From: a virus
IMG/VR virus record: IMGVR_UViG_3300036790_000260
Span: 1 to 58,410 of that record
Length of the DNA stretch: 58,410 nucleotides
Strand: one strand, 5' to 3'
The notes beneath the pieces are model-generated. The model searched no databases. It saw only the letters and a program-made list of their open reading frames with translations, and was not told the DNA's origin. Every line of letters begins with the position of its first letter. Position 1 is the first letter of the stretch. Below are positions 14,709 through 23,605 of this stretch, in pieces. A program made the translations under genes and the position numbers.

Positions 14709-17556
14709 GATCCGGGTCAAAACGGTCAACGATACCGCCGAGGGGCTCGACGCCGCCCGGGCGGACGCGGCTGCGGCGGCGGAGGAGATCGCGGCGAGTT
14801 TCCAGGCGGCGGGCGCGGACGGCGGGGCGCGGTACGCGACTGGGCTGCGGGATGCGACCGCGGATCTCGGGACGGTGGTGGCGGCGCAGATCGCGCCGGA
14901 GATCGAGGACACGATCGGGGATTCCGGGCGCGCCTCCGGGGCCGCGTTCACTTCGGCGTTCTCCGGGGAGCTCGCCTCCGGGCTGAGCAGCACGGGGGTG
15001 TTCGGCGGGTCGGTCGGCGACATGATCGGGAAGGAGGGGGATCCGGCGGGCAGGGAGTTCAGCGCCGCGTTCAGCCAGTCCGCGAAGGACGGCCTGCTCA
15101 GCTCGACGCTCGCCGCGGCGCTCGCGCCTGAGGGCGACGTCGGCGACCAGATGGTGCAGGACGCGGAGAAGACCGGGAAGAAAGCCGGCGAGGACGCGGG
15201 CAACGCGGCCGGAGACGGGATGGCGCCGTTGATGCTGGCGGCGATCGGGGGCGTCGCGGCGCTCGGCGCGCCCCTGCTGCTGACCGGGCTCGGAGGGGCG
15301 TTCGTCGGGGTCGCGGCGATGGCGTTGAAGTCGAACGCGGTGATCGCGGCGGACTACACGCAGCTCGGGAAGAACGCCGAGGCGGCCATCAAGCAGGCCG
15401 CCGCGCCGCTGGCGGGGGACCTGAACGTGGGGCTCGACACGCTCGACGGCACCGTGAAGGCGTTGCAGCCGCAGCTCGACAGCCTGTTCGCGAACGTGGG
15501 GCCGGATATCACGCAGGTCGCGGACGGGGTGTCCGCGTTCGCCACCGGGGTGCTGCCGGGGGTGTCGCGCGCTTTGGGTTCGAGCCAGGTGATCGTGCGG
15601 GACTTCTCGGCGTCCCTCGGGCCGCTGGGTTCGAACGTGGGCTCGTTCTTCACCGGGCTGTCCACGGACGCGTACGCGACCGGCGCGGGGATGCAGTCGG
15701 CGTTCGGGGTGATCGGGAACGCCGTCTCGACCGTCGGGAGCGTGCTGGGTTCGGCGTCGACCGCGATCAGCGCGGACCTCCTGGCGATCGACCCGGCGAT
15801 CAACGGGCTGCTCACCGGGGTGCGGGCGATCGCGAGCCCGGCGACGATCGGCGCGATCGGCGGCGCGTTCGCCGCGATGAAGCTCGACCCCGCGGTGGGC
15901 AAAGGCCTGCAGTCGGTGTCGGACGGGTTCCTGAACATCGCCGCGAAAGCCGACGGCGCCGAAGGTGTCCTCGGGAAGGTCGGGGGCGCGGCCGAATCCG
16001 CGTCGGGCAGCTTCAGCACGATGGCGGACGTCATGGGCGGCCCGGCGGGCATCGCGATCGGCGCCGCCATCGGGCTGGCTTCCGGGTTGGCGGGGTCGCT
16101 GTTCAACGCGGCCAAAGCGTCGGACGCGCTCACCTTGAGCCAGCAGGGGCTGACGCAGGCGGTGGCGCAGGACCAGGGCACCGCCGGGGCTTCCACGGCC
16201 GCGTATGTGGCGCAGACGTTCGCGGCGGACGGCCTGTCGAAGAGCGCGGCGGCCGCGGGCGTGTCGACGACGACGTGGACGCAGGCGGTGCTCGGCAGTT
16301 CGAGCGCGCAGCAGAAGGTGCTGGACGCGGTCGACAAGACGAACCAGGCGACGGTGGACCAGACGTATTCCACGAACCAGGCGACGGCGAGCACCGGGAA
16401 GTTCTCCGACGAGCAGAAGGACGCCGCGGGGTTCGTGGACGGCACGGTGATCTCCACGAACCGGTTGACGACGCAGAACCAGCAGCTCGTGAACTCGCTC
16501 AACGCGCAGACCAAGCAGGTGGCGGACGCGATCTCGGCGCAGACCACCTATCAGAAGGCGATGGGCGCGCTGAGCACGACGACGGAGCTGTTCAACGCGT
16601 CGCTGACCGCGGGTGAGCGGGCGCTGGTGGCCAGTGCGCAGGCGTCGGCGTTGACGACGGTCGCGAACCTGAACCTGGGGAGCTCGAACTCGACGGTCAG
16701 CCAGTCGCTCGACAAGACGCTGATCGCGTATCAGGAGACCTCCTCGCAGGCCAGTGCCTACGGCAGTGTGCTGCAGTCGCTGAACGGGACGGCGCTGTCG
16801 GCGGCGCAGGCGCAGAACACGCTGGCGTCGGACATGGTGTCGGCGAAGAAGACGTTCGATGCGAACTCTGATTCGCTGAAGTTGAACACGGCGGCGGGCG
16901 TCTCGGACCGGCAGGCTCTGGTGGCGGCGTCTCAGGCGATCGTCGCGATGGGTGTGGCGCAGTTCCAGTCGAGCGGCAGTATGAACGACGCGAACAAGAC
17001 GATCCAGCAGCAGATCACCGCGTACGTGGCGGCGACGGGCGCGACGGGGAAGGCGAAGCAGGCGATCCTGTCCTACCTGGAGTCGATCACGCAGATCCCG
17101 CCGAACGTGTCGACGACGGTGCACGCGAACACGGCGAACGCCCTGGCGGAGATCAACCAGGTCAACGGGGCGCTGCAGAACCTGATGCAGAGCTCCATCC
17201 CGGGCGCGGCAGGGCTCGCCGGGGTGGAGATCGCGCGCGCGAACCGTGCGTCGGGCGGCCCGGTGGCGGCGGCGTTCGCGGCGCAGGGCGGTTCCCAGTA
17301 CGGCGGCCCCACGATGATCAACGAGCAGGGTCCGGAGCTGGTGAACCTGCCGAACGGGTCGCAGGTCATGCCGGCCGCGAACACCGCGTCGATGCTCGCG
17401 GGGTCCGGGTTCGGCGGCTTCGGGGGCGCCCAGCGGATCGAGTTGGAGTGGGTGGGCGGTGACGGGCCGTTGTTCGACGCGTTGCGGGCCGGGATCCGGG
17501 CCCGGGCCGGCGGCGGCGCCAACTCGGTGCAGCGCGCGCTCGGGCAGGTGTCCTGA
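14692..17556 (+). CDS. Tape measure protein
   Basis: This 954-residue protein starts at ATG 14692. It is Ala/Gly/Ser/Gln-rich and mostly helical, with an N-terminal coiled coil (EGLDAARADAAAAAEEIAAS), a hydrophobic span near residues 178-210 (LMLAAIGGVAALGAPLLLTG) and another near 440-470 (GIAIGAAIGLASGLAGSLF). Tape measures run through the tail tube, set its length and are injected with the DNA; the hydrophobic spans may enter the host membrane. The C-terminus (GGSQYGGPTMINEQGPELVN) carries the common 'GPELV-LP-GS-V' ending. It follows the chaperones and shares one base with the next gene. Confidence 0.92.
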   Translation: MANIIEIRVKTVNDTAEGLDAARADAAAAAEEIAASFQAAGADGGARYATGLRDATADLGTVVAAQIAPEIEDTIGDSGRASGAAFTSAFSGELASGLSSTGVFGGSVGDMIGKEGDPAGREFSAAFSQSAKDGLLSSTLAAALAPEGDVGDQMVQDAEKTGKKAGEDAGNAAGDGMAPLMLAAIGGVAALGAPLLLTGLGGAFVGVAAMALKSNAVIAADYTQLGKNAEAAIKQAAAPLAGDLNVGLDTLDGTVKALQPQLDSLFANVGPDITQVADGVSAFATGVLPGVSRALGSSQVIVRDFSASLGPLGSNVGSFFTGLSTDAYATGAGMQSAFGVIGNAVSTVGSVLGSASTAISADLLAIDPAINGLLTGVRAIASPATIGAIGGAFAAMKLDPAVGKGLQSVSDGFLNIAAKADGAEGVLGKVGGAAESASGSFSTMADVMGGPAGIAIGAAIGLASGLAGSLFNAAKASDALTLSQQGLTQAVAQDQGTAGASTAAYVAQTFAADGLSKSAAAAGVSTTTWTQAVLGSSSAQQKVLDAVDKTNQATVDQTYSTNQATASTGKFSDEQKDAAGFVDGTVISTNRLTTQNQQLVNSLNAQTKQVADAISAQTTYQKAMGALSTTTELFNASLTAGERALVASAQASALTTVANLNLGSSNSTVSQSLDKTLIAYQETSSQASAYGSVLQSLNGTALSAAQAQNTLASDMVSAKKTFDANSDSLKLNTAAGVSDRQALVAASQAIVAMGVAQFQSSGSMNDANKTIQQQITAYVAATGATGKAKQAILSYLESITQIPPNVSTTVHANTANALAEINQVNGALQNLMQSSIPGAAGLAGVEIARANRASGGPVAAAFAAQGGSQYGGPTMINEQGPELVNLPNGSQVMPAANTASMLAGSGFGGFGGAQRIELEWVGGDGPLFDALRAGIRARAGGGANSVQRALGQVS

Positions 17557-20500
17557 TGGCGGTGTTCCCGCAGGCGCCGCTCGGCGTGATGGTCGAACTG
17601 TATTTGGGGTCCTGGACTGACGTTTCGACGTACGTGTACCAGCGCGACCTGATCAGCATCACCACCGGCCGGCCGCCGCAGGCGTCGCAGGCGTCTCCGG
17701 CGCAGGCGACGCTGACGTTGAACCAGCGCGACGGCCGGTTCTCGGTGAACAACCCGCTCGGCCCCTACTACGGGACGCTGGTCCGCAACACGCCGCTGCG
17801 CCTGTCGATACCGAACTCGCTGCTGCCGTCGCCGTCGAACGCGACCTACCTGCGGCTCGAGGACGACACCGTGTCCTATGCGTCGTGCCCGGCGGCGTCC
17901 CGGATCGAGCTGACCGCGTCGTTCGAGGTGCGGATCGACGTCTCGATCCACGGCTACGGGCCGCTCGTGCTCGCCGGGATCTGGCAGGCGTCCGCGTCGG
18001 TGCCGCAGCAGCGGTCCTGGGCGCTCGTACTCACCCCGACCGGCCAGCTGGGCATGTACCTGTCCCCCGACGGCACCGGGCTCGCACAGGAGGCCAGGTC
18101 GGCGTACTCCGACCCCAACGCGCCGCTGCCACTCGGGCGCCTGGTGATCCGCGCCACGGTGAACACCGCCAACGGCGTCGTCGCGTTCTCCTACGCCCCC
18201 GCCGGGCAGATCAACGCCACTGCCTTCACGCCGCTCGGCACGACCGTCGTGTACAGCCTGACCGGGGCGTTCAACCTTTTCGCGTCCACCACCCAGCCGC
18301 TCACCGTCGGCTACGCGGGCGGCCTCGAATACGACGCCGGCGTCAGCGGGGCGCCGTTCGAGAACGCATGGCTCGGCACCCTCGGTTCGATCCACGACTT
18401 CGAGCTGCGGTCCAGCATCGGCGGCACGATCGTCGCGCAGCCCGCGTTCAACACCCAGACCGCCGGCGCCACGACCTGGACGGACTCGCCGGGCAACCCG
18501 TGGTCCCTGAACGGCAGCGCGGCACTGTCGAACCGGTCCTTCCGGTTCCACGGCGAGCTCGCGCAGATGCCGAAAGCCGCAGACCCGTCGCAGACCGATA
18601 TCTACACCCAGGCCATGGCCTCCGGGGTGCTGCGCCGGCTGCAGCAGCAGCAGAGCCCGCTGAACTCGGCGATGTACCGGGCCGTGACGAACCAGGCGTC
18701 CGCCGCGGCGCTCGCCGCACCCGCGCTGGCGTATTGGCCGTGCGAGGACGGCATCGGGGCGACGCAGATCGGGTCGGCGATCTCCGGGGTGGCGGCGATG
18801 ACGATCAGCGGGACGCCGCAACTGTCGAGCAGCACCGTTTTCGCGTGTTCGGACGCGCTGCCCGTGCTCGCGTCGAGCCGCTGGTCCGGGAACGTCACCG
18901 CACCCGGGGTGAGCTGGACGCAGAACCTGCTCGGGCTGCTCCTGATGGTTCCGTCCGCGGGGGAGACGAACGGCGCGCTGATCGGATCGGTGTTCACCAC
19001 CGGGACGTTCGCGAGGATCGATCTGGTATATACCAGCGCGTCCTCCGGGTCGGTGGGCTTCAACTGCTACAACGCGGGCGGCACGCTGGTGGGCAGCAAC
19101 AGCGTGCAGTACGAGCTCGCGGGCGCGGTCACGGTCGGGGTGAACGGGTATCCGGCGCTGATCGAGCTGAACGTCACGACCAGCGGCGCGAACGTGGTGT
19201 GCACGATCACCGCGCGGGTTCCGCTCAGCGGGGAGGTGACGTCCGCGAACGCGTCCGCGACCGGCACCGTCGGCGCCGTCACGCGGGTGATGGTCAACTC
19301 GAACGGCACGCTCGCGAACAGCGTCGTCGGGCATGTGTTCGTCGCGAACGCGGCCGACAACAGCGTCCTGCTCACGGGCCCCGGCTACGGGCCGCTCGGT
19401 GCGTGGCTCGGGGAGCCGGCCGGTTCCAGGGTGCAGCGGCTGTGCATCGAGGAGGGAATCGGGCAGCGGATCTACGGGCACCCCGGGCTCACGGCGCCGA
19501 TGGGCACGCAGACCCTGCAGACACTCGCGCAGCTGCTGCAGGAGTGCGAGACCACCGACCGCGGGATGATGAACGAACCGGTCTCCAGCATCGGGATCGG
19601 CTACCGGACGCTCACGTCCCTGTACAGCCAGGCCGCGACGGCCAGCGCGTCGTTCACGTCTGCCGCGGTGGCCGCGGGGTTCTCCTCGATCGTGGACGAC
19701 CTGCTGACGATCAACGATGTGACCGCGACGAACATCGACGGGTCCTCCGCCCGCCAATACCTGCCTTCCGGGCCGATGTCGGTGCTGGCCCCCCCGGCGG
19801 GGATCGGCCGCGTGGATACGCAGGTGCAGGTGAACGCGGCGTCCGACACGCAGCTGCAGGGCGTGGCGCAGTGGATCCTGCACACCACGACCGATCCGCA
19901 CGACCGGTTCCCGGCGATCCCGTTCGACATGGCCAGGTCGCAGACCCCGGCGGCGATCCCGCTGCTGAAGGTCGGGGACGTCCTGGCGGTCACGTCGCCG
20001 CCGTCGTGGATCCAGTACGACGAGATCGACCAGGTGTGCGCCGGGTTCACCGAGACTCTGGGGCCGTTCGGGGTGTGGCAGATCGGGGTGAACGCCATCC
20101 CCGCGTACCCGTACGCGATCTTCTCGGTCGCGCCGGCCGTGTCGGGTGCGGCGTCGTTCGCTGGCGGGGGTCCGTTCGCGACGCATGTGGACACGGACGG
20201 TACGACGCTGACGTCGAACGTCAACTCCACCGCGGGCGCCTTGTCGTTCACGACGGCGGCGGTGGGGATGCCGGTGTGGACGACGAACCCGGTCGACTTC
20301 CCGTTCGACGTCGGGATCGGCGGTGAGCGGATCACCGTGGTCGGGCCCGGGGCGTGCCTGGGGACGGATCCGTTCCAGGCCGGCGGGATCACGGACTACA
20401 GCGGGCAGTCGGCGGCGGTCTCCGTGTCGGGGACGCACGGCGCGCCGCCGGTCGCGAACGGCTACTCGACCAACGCGATCCTCGTCGCGCCGGCCGGGTC

Positions 20501-20948
20501 GCCGGCGACGTCCGCGTCGGTCGTGGGGGTGGGCAGCGGCGCCGGGACGGTGACCACCTCGACCGGGTACACGGTGTGGGCGTGGGTGTACAACGCGACC
20601 GGGCGCATCTATCAACTGTTCGCGAACTGGCTGCTCGGTTCCGGGTTCGTCTCGTCGTCGTTCGTCGCGGGGACCACGATTCCAGCCGGCGTGTGGACGC
20701 TGGTCACCGGGACGCTGTCGTCGCCGGCCTCGGGGGTCAATGCGGTGCAGCTCGGGATCACGGACAGCGTGTCGCCTGGTGTCGGCAACACGTTCTACGT
20801 GTGGGGTCTCAACGGCTGCGCCACCGCCGGGATCGACGCGGCGTCCCCGCAGGGCTTCACCGCGGTGCGGTCGGTCAACGGGGTCGTGAAGAGCCAGTCC
20901 GCGGGCACCGGGCTGAGCTTGTGGTATCCGCCTGTCATCGGACTCTGA
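17556..20948 (+). CDS. Large minor tail protein (tail tip) with LamG-like domains
   Basis: This 1130-residue protein starts at ATG 17556, sharing one base with the tape-measure stop. The N-terminus (VMVELYLGSWTDVSTYVYQRD) is the usual opening of actinophage tail-tip proteins that follow the tape measure. Around residues 90-280 there is a jelly-roll pattern (RSWALVLTPTGQLGMYLSPDG), and a second begins near 390 (LAYWPCEDGIGATQ), both like concanavalin/LamG modules. The end is Gly/Ser/Thr-rich beta sequence. It likely joins the distal tail and host-binding parts into one chain. Confidence 0.8.
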   Translation: MAVFPQAPLGVMVELYLGSWTDVSTYVYQRDLISITTGRPPQASQASPAQATLTLNQRDGRFSVNNPLGPYYGTLVRNTPLRLSIPNSLLPSPSNATYLRLEDDTVSYASCPAASRIELTASFEVRIDVSIHGYGPLVLAGIWQASASVPQQRSWALVLTPTGQLGMYLSPDGTGLAQEARSAYSDPNAPLPLGRLVIRATVNTANGVVAFSYAPAGQINATAFTPLGTTVVYSLTGAFNLFASTTQPLTVGYAGGLEYDAGVSGAPFENAWLGTLGSIHDFELRSSIGGTIVAQPAFNTQTAGATTWTDSPGNPWSLNGSAALSNRSFRFHGELAQMPKAADPSQTDIYTQAMASGVLRRLQQQQSPLNSAMYRAVTNQASAAALAAPALAYWPCEDGIGATQIGSAISGVAAMTISGTPQLSSSTVFACSDALPVLASSRWSGNVTAPGVSWTQNLLGLLLMVPSAGETNGALIGSVFTTGTFARIDLVYTSASSGSVGFNCYNAGGTLVGSNSVQYELAGAVTVGVNGYPALIELNVTTSGANVVCTITARVPLSGEVTSANASATGTVGAVTRVMVNSNGTLANSVVGHVFVANAADNSVLLTGPGYGPLGAWLGEPAGSRVQRLCIEEGIGQRIYGHPGLTAPMGTQTLQTLAQLLQECETTDRGMMNEPVSSIGIGYRTLTSLYSQAATASASFTSAAVAAGFSSIVDDLLTINDVTATNIDGSSARQYLPSGPMSVLAPPAGIGRVDTQVQVNAASDTQLQGVAQWILHTTTDPHDRFPAIPFDMARSQTPAAIPLLKVGDVLAVTSPPSWIQYDEIDQVCAGFTETLGPFGVWQIGVNAIPAYPYAIFSVAPAVSGAASFAGGGPFATHVDTDGTTLTSNVNSTAGALSFTTAAVGMPVWTTNPVDFPFDVGIGGERITVVGPGACLGTDPFQAGGITDYSGQSAAVSVSGTHGAPPVANGYSTNAILVAPAGSPATSASVVGVGSGAGTVTTSTGYTVWAWVYNATGRIYQLFANWLLGSGFVSSSFVAGTTIPAGVWTLVTGTLSSPASGVNAVQLGITDSVSPGVGNTFYVWGLNGCATAGIDAASPQGFTAVRSVNGVVKSQSAGTGLSLWYPPVIGL

Positions 20949-20961
20949 GAGGGAGGCTGGC

Positions 20962-21438
20962 ATGCCGCTTGCCGGAGAGAACGGCACCGCTTCGGTGCTC
21001 ACGGTCGGGCTGCCGTACGGGCTGACGCCGGTGCTGGCGACGTCCAACGGCACCGCGACGTCCGGGACGACCGAGACGTTCGACGCGGTCTTGGGGTATC
21101 TGCAGGCGACGCTCGTTTTGGGGCACTGGTATCGGGCGGTGCTCGACGACGCGATCGGGAACGGGTCGGTCGCGGCCGACGTGTTCACGGTGCAGATCCG
21201 TAATTCGCAGTCGGCGTCGAATCCGACCGCGAGTTCGTCGCTGGTGGCGCAGACCGAGTTCTACGCTTCGGCGATCGGGACGGCGGGGCGCACGGGGCTG
21301 GTGCTGGGGGCGCCGTTCCAGTGCACGGTGGCGGGGTCGAACACGTTCGGGGTGTCGGCGACGCGCCAGAGCGGCAGCGGGGTTTTCACTCCGGTGGGGT
21401 CGCGTTGGCTTTACGTCACCGACCTGGGTGGAAACTGA
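20962..21438 (+). CDS. Minor tail protein, beta-rich
   Basis: This 158-residue protein starts at ATG 20962, after GAGAGGGAGG. It is Ala/Thr/Ser/Gly-rich with few charges and repeated short strands (LGYLQATLVLGHWYRAVLDD). Its stop overlaps the next start by one base. Likely a tail-tip component from context; no family assigned. Confidence 0.65.
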   Translation: MPLAGENGTASVLTVGLPYGLTPVLATSNGTATSGTTETFDAVLGYLQATLVLGHWYRAVLDDAIGNGSVAADVFTVQIRNSQSASNPTASSSLVAQTEFYASAIGTAGRTGLVLGAPFQCTVAGSNTFGVSATRQSGSGVFTPVGSRWLYVTDLGGN

Positions 21439-21956
21439 TGGCCGTAGATGCGGCGCCGTCGCCGGGCGATATCGGGCTCGTGCGCATCAGTGGCAGCGTG
21501 GGCGCCGGGATCCGGTTCGGGCAGTGGCTCGACGGGGACGGTTTCGAGGACTTCGAGCACGCCTTCGGGGTGGTGGGCGACGGGCAGATCGTCGAGGCCG
21601 AGGTCGGCGGTGCGCGGCTGGCCGGCCTCGAGGAGTATGCGGGGCTGCCGGTGGTGTGGCTGCGCTGCCCCGTCCCGCTGCAGGGGCCGGTGGCGGCGGC
21701 GTACCGGGAGTTGCTCGGGCGCCCGTACTCGTTCGCGGACTATGCGGCGCTCGCGGCGCACCGGCTGCGGGTTCCGGTGCCGGGGCTGCGGGGTTACATT
21801 CAGGACACGGGCCACGTGATCTGCAGTCAATTGGTGGACGAAGGGGCACGGCGCGGCGGCTGGACGCTTTTCGACGACGGACGCTGGCCGGGCTACGTCA
21901 CACCAGGGTCGTTGTATAAGCTGGCTGAGGAATCGAAGGAGGTGGGATCCCCGTGA
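21438..21956 (+). CDS. NlpC/P60-like (YiiX-type) cysteine hydrolase
   Basis: This 172-residue protein starts at ATG 21438. It matches the permuted papain-like layout: [20 protein letters not shown], then a His in [11 protein letters not shown], a GGQ-like [12 protein letters not shown] strand, and [18 protein letters not shown] containing a likely catalytic Cys. These enzymes cleave amides in peptidoglycan or lipid/ubiquitin-like substrates. As the last tail-linked gene before the lysis module it may cut the cell wall during entry or act at lysis. The order His before Cys is the permuted type. Confidence 0.75.
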   Translation: MAVDAAPSPGDIGLVRISGSVGAGIRFGQWLDGDGFEDFEHAFGVVGDGQIVEAEVGGARLAGLEEYAGLPVVWLRCPVPLQGPVAAAYRELLGRPYSFADYAALAAHRLRVPVPGLRGYIQDTGHVICSQLVDEGARRGGWTLFDDGRWPGYVTPGSLYKLAEESKEVGSP

Positions 21957-22486
21957 CGCTGGCAGATCTCGCAGTGCTCGACGCGCACAAGGCCGGCGGC
22001 TTCGCGCCCGGCTATCCGGCTGCGGCCAAGACCTTCTACAGTCCGGTGGACGACGTCCACCAGGCGCTCCTGGACCTGATCAGATCGGCGAGCAAGTCGC
22101 TGGTGCTCGCCATGTACGGATTCGACGACGACGAGCTCGCGGCCGGCCTGCATCAGAAACTCGACGATGAGCGCTGCTTCGTGCAGATGGCGCTCGACTC
22201 CAGCCAGGCCGGTGGCGTGCACGAGCGGGCGCTGCTGGCGAAGGACGCGTTCCCGTCGAATTCGGTCGTGACCGGGCGCAGCGAGCGCGGCGCCATCATG
22301 CACATGAAACTGCTGATCATCGACGGGTTGGACGTCGTCACGGGCTCTACGAACTGGTCCGATTCCGGTGAGCGGCTGCAGGACAACCAGATGACGGTGA
22401 TCCGGGATCCGTTCGTGGCCGCGGAGGCGCGCGCCCGGGTCGACATGATCCACCATTCGATGATGACGAAAGCGGCCCGGAAGTGA
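21953..22486 (+). CDS. Phospholipase D-like protein, one HKD motif
   Basis: This 177-residue protein starts at GTG 21953 behind an unusually perfect AAGGAGGTGGG site. Residues ~45-150 show the PLD-nuclease pattern: a lead strand [14 protein letters not shown], then [20 protein letters not shown] (the HxKx4D motif and following GS-TNWS), then DNQMTVIRD. One motif per chain, as in Nuc-type bacterial endonucleases, implies a dimer. It could cut DNA or phospholipids. No signal peptide is apparent. Position among lysis genes is notable. Confidence 0.8.
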   Translation: MTLADLAVLDAHKAGGFAPGYPAAAKTFYSPVDDVHQALLDLIRSASKSLVLAMYGFDDDELAAGLHQKLDDERCFVQMALDSSQAGGVHERALLAKDAFPSNSVVTGRSERGAIMHMKLLIIDGLDVVTGSTNWSDSGERLQDNQMTVIRDPFVAAEARARVDMIHHSMMTKAARK

Positions 22487-22929
22487 GCACGGCCGGCCGT
22501 AAGGCCCTGATCGCGGCGTCGATCTTCGGTTTGTGTGACGGGATGATGTCGATCCTCGGTGTGATCTTCACGTTGCGGTCGCATCCGGCGCTGGTGCCGT
22601 GGTCGGCCGCGATCGGCGGCGTCGGCGCGGGGCTGTCGATGGCGGTCGGGCAGTACGTGTCCGCGGACAACGACGACGGGGTTCCGGCGTGCCTGATGCT
22701 CGGGCTCGCCACGAGCGTCGGGTCGGTGCTGCCCGCGCTGCCTTATCTGGGGCTGCGCGGGGCTCCGGCGATCTGGAGCACGGGCGGGATCTGCTTGGTG
22801 CTGGTGTGCGTCGTGGCCGCGCTGCGCGCCGGCGGCCGGTGGCGGGGTGGGGCGCTGGTGTTCGGGTTGCTGGCCGGGGTGTTCGGTGTGACGCTCGGGT
22901 GCGCTCTGGCCGCTCCGGCGGGTGCGTGA
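22483..22929 (+). CDS. VIT1/CCC1-like small membrane protein
   Basis: This 148-residue protein starts at GTG 22483 in a GTGA overlap. It has four hydrophobic segments. Segments 1-2 carry [14 protein letters not shown] and [15 protein letters not shown], which follow the VIT1/CCC1 family patterns (D-G-x-x-S/T-x-x-G and S-M-A-x-G-[EQ]-Y-V-S), and [15 protein letters not shown] follows its later P-x-L-P-Y motif. The cytoplasmic metal-binding domain of plant and yeast members is missing. Known members move iron or manganese ions; here a holin or membrane-targeting role is just as possible. Confidence 0.7.
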   Translation: MSTAGRKALIAASIFGLCDGMMSILGVIFTLRSHPALVPWSAAIGGVGAGLSMAVGQYVSADNDDGVPACLMLGLATSVGSVLPALPYLGLRGAPAIWSTGGICLVLVCVVAALRAGGRWRGGALVFGLLAGVFGVTLGCALAAPAGA

Positions 22930-23432
22930 TGGTGCGGCACGGCGGGGCGCTGTGGGAGCGGCATCCGCATGTCGCGAATGATCTGTCCTTCGGCGAGCGG
23001 GCGAGCGACAAACTCAAGTTACTGATGGGTACCTGGTCGCTGCTGGGGCTCGTGGCGATGTCCATCGTGTTCTGGCTGCTGCTCGTCTCCGATCCGGGCG
23101 AGCTGCATCTGAACCTGGCCCTGTCGTGCATGGCCGCTGTTCAGGGCATCGTTTTGCAGATCGCGGCGAACCGCGGGGACCGGATCTCCGCGGAGGTGGC
23201 GCTGCATACGCAGGCGAACACCGACGAGCTGATGACGATCAACCGGCAGCAGCTCGCGATCCTGAACGAGGTGCGCCAACTGCGCGCCGAGCTCGCGGAC
23301 GGTTCGGGGGCCGACGTGCCGGTAAGGCCAGGAGCCGGTGGCAACCCGGCGGAAGCGGGTTTCCCAGCAGACGGGCACGCGGTCCCGCCTGGCGCCCCCG
23401 AACCGGCCGTCGGGTCCGGCGGCGCGCCGTGA
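22929..23432 (+). CDS. DUF1003-like two-span membrane protein
   Basis: This 167-residue protein starts at ATG 22929. It has two transmembrane segments (LLGLVAMSIVFWLLLV and NLALSCMAAVQGIVLQIA) linked by a short turn, preceded by SFGERASDKLKLLMGTWS and followed by NRGDRISAEVALHTQANTDE. This is the DUF1003 order: GxW before the first span, LNLxLS at the second, then N-R-x-x-x-R. The C-terminus is Gly/Pro-rich. Between the VIT-like protein and the endolysin it is a good holin-like or anti-holin candidate. Confidence 0.7.
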   Translation: MVRHGGALWERHPHVANDLSFGERASDKLKLLMGTWSLLGLVAMSIVFWLLLVSDPGELHLNLALSCMAAVQGIVLQIAANRGDRISAEVALHTQANTDELMTINRQQLAILNEVRQLRAELADGSGADVPVRPGAGGNPAEAGFPADGHAVPPGAPEPAVGSGGAP

Positions 23433-23605
23433 GTCCACCGGTCATCGCGGCGATCATCTCGGGCTGCTGCTCGATCGCGGCCACGGTCGGCGCGGTGGTG
23501 CTCACCGCGCGGCTGCAGACCCGGCGCATCGACGCACAGAACCGGGCGGCGCTGCAGGAGCAGACTGGGCAGATCAGGCAGCACCTGGACGGAGGAGCCT
23601 CATGA
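23429..23605 (+). CDS. Short single-span protein, possible holin component
   Basis: This 58-residue protein starts at GTG 23429 in a GTGA overlap and ends just before the endolysin start. It has one N-terminal hydrophobic segment (VIAAIISGCCSIAATVGAVVL) and a charged, Gln/Arg-rich amphipathic tail. The design matches small type III or accessory holins. Assignment rests on location and topology only. Confidence 0.6.
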   Translation: MSPPVIAAIISGCCSIAATVGAVVLTARLQTRRIDAQNRAALQEQTGQIRQHLDGGAS

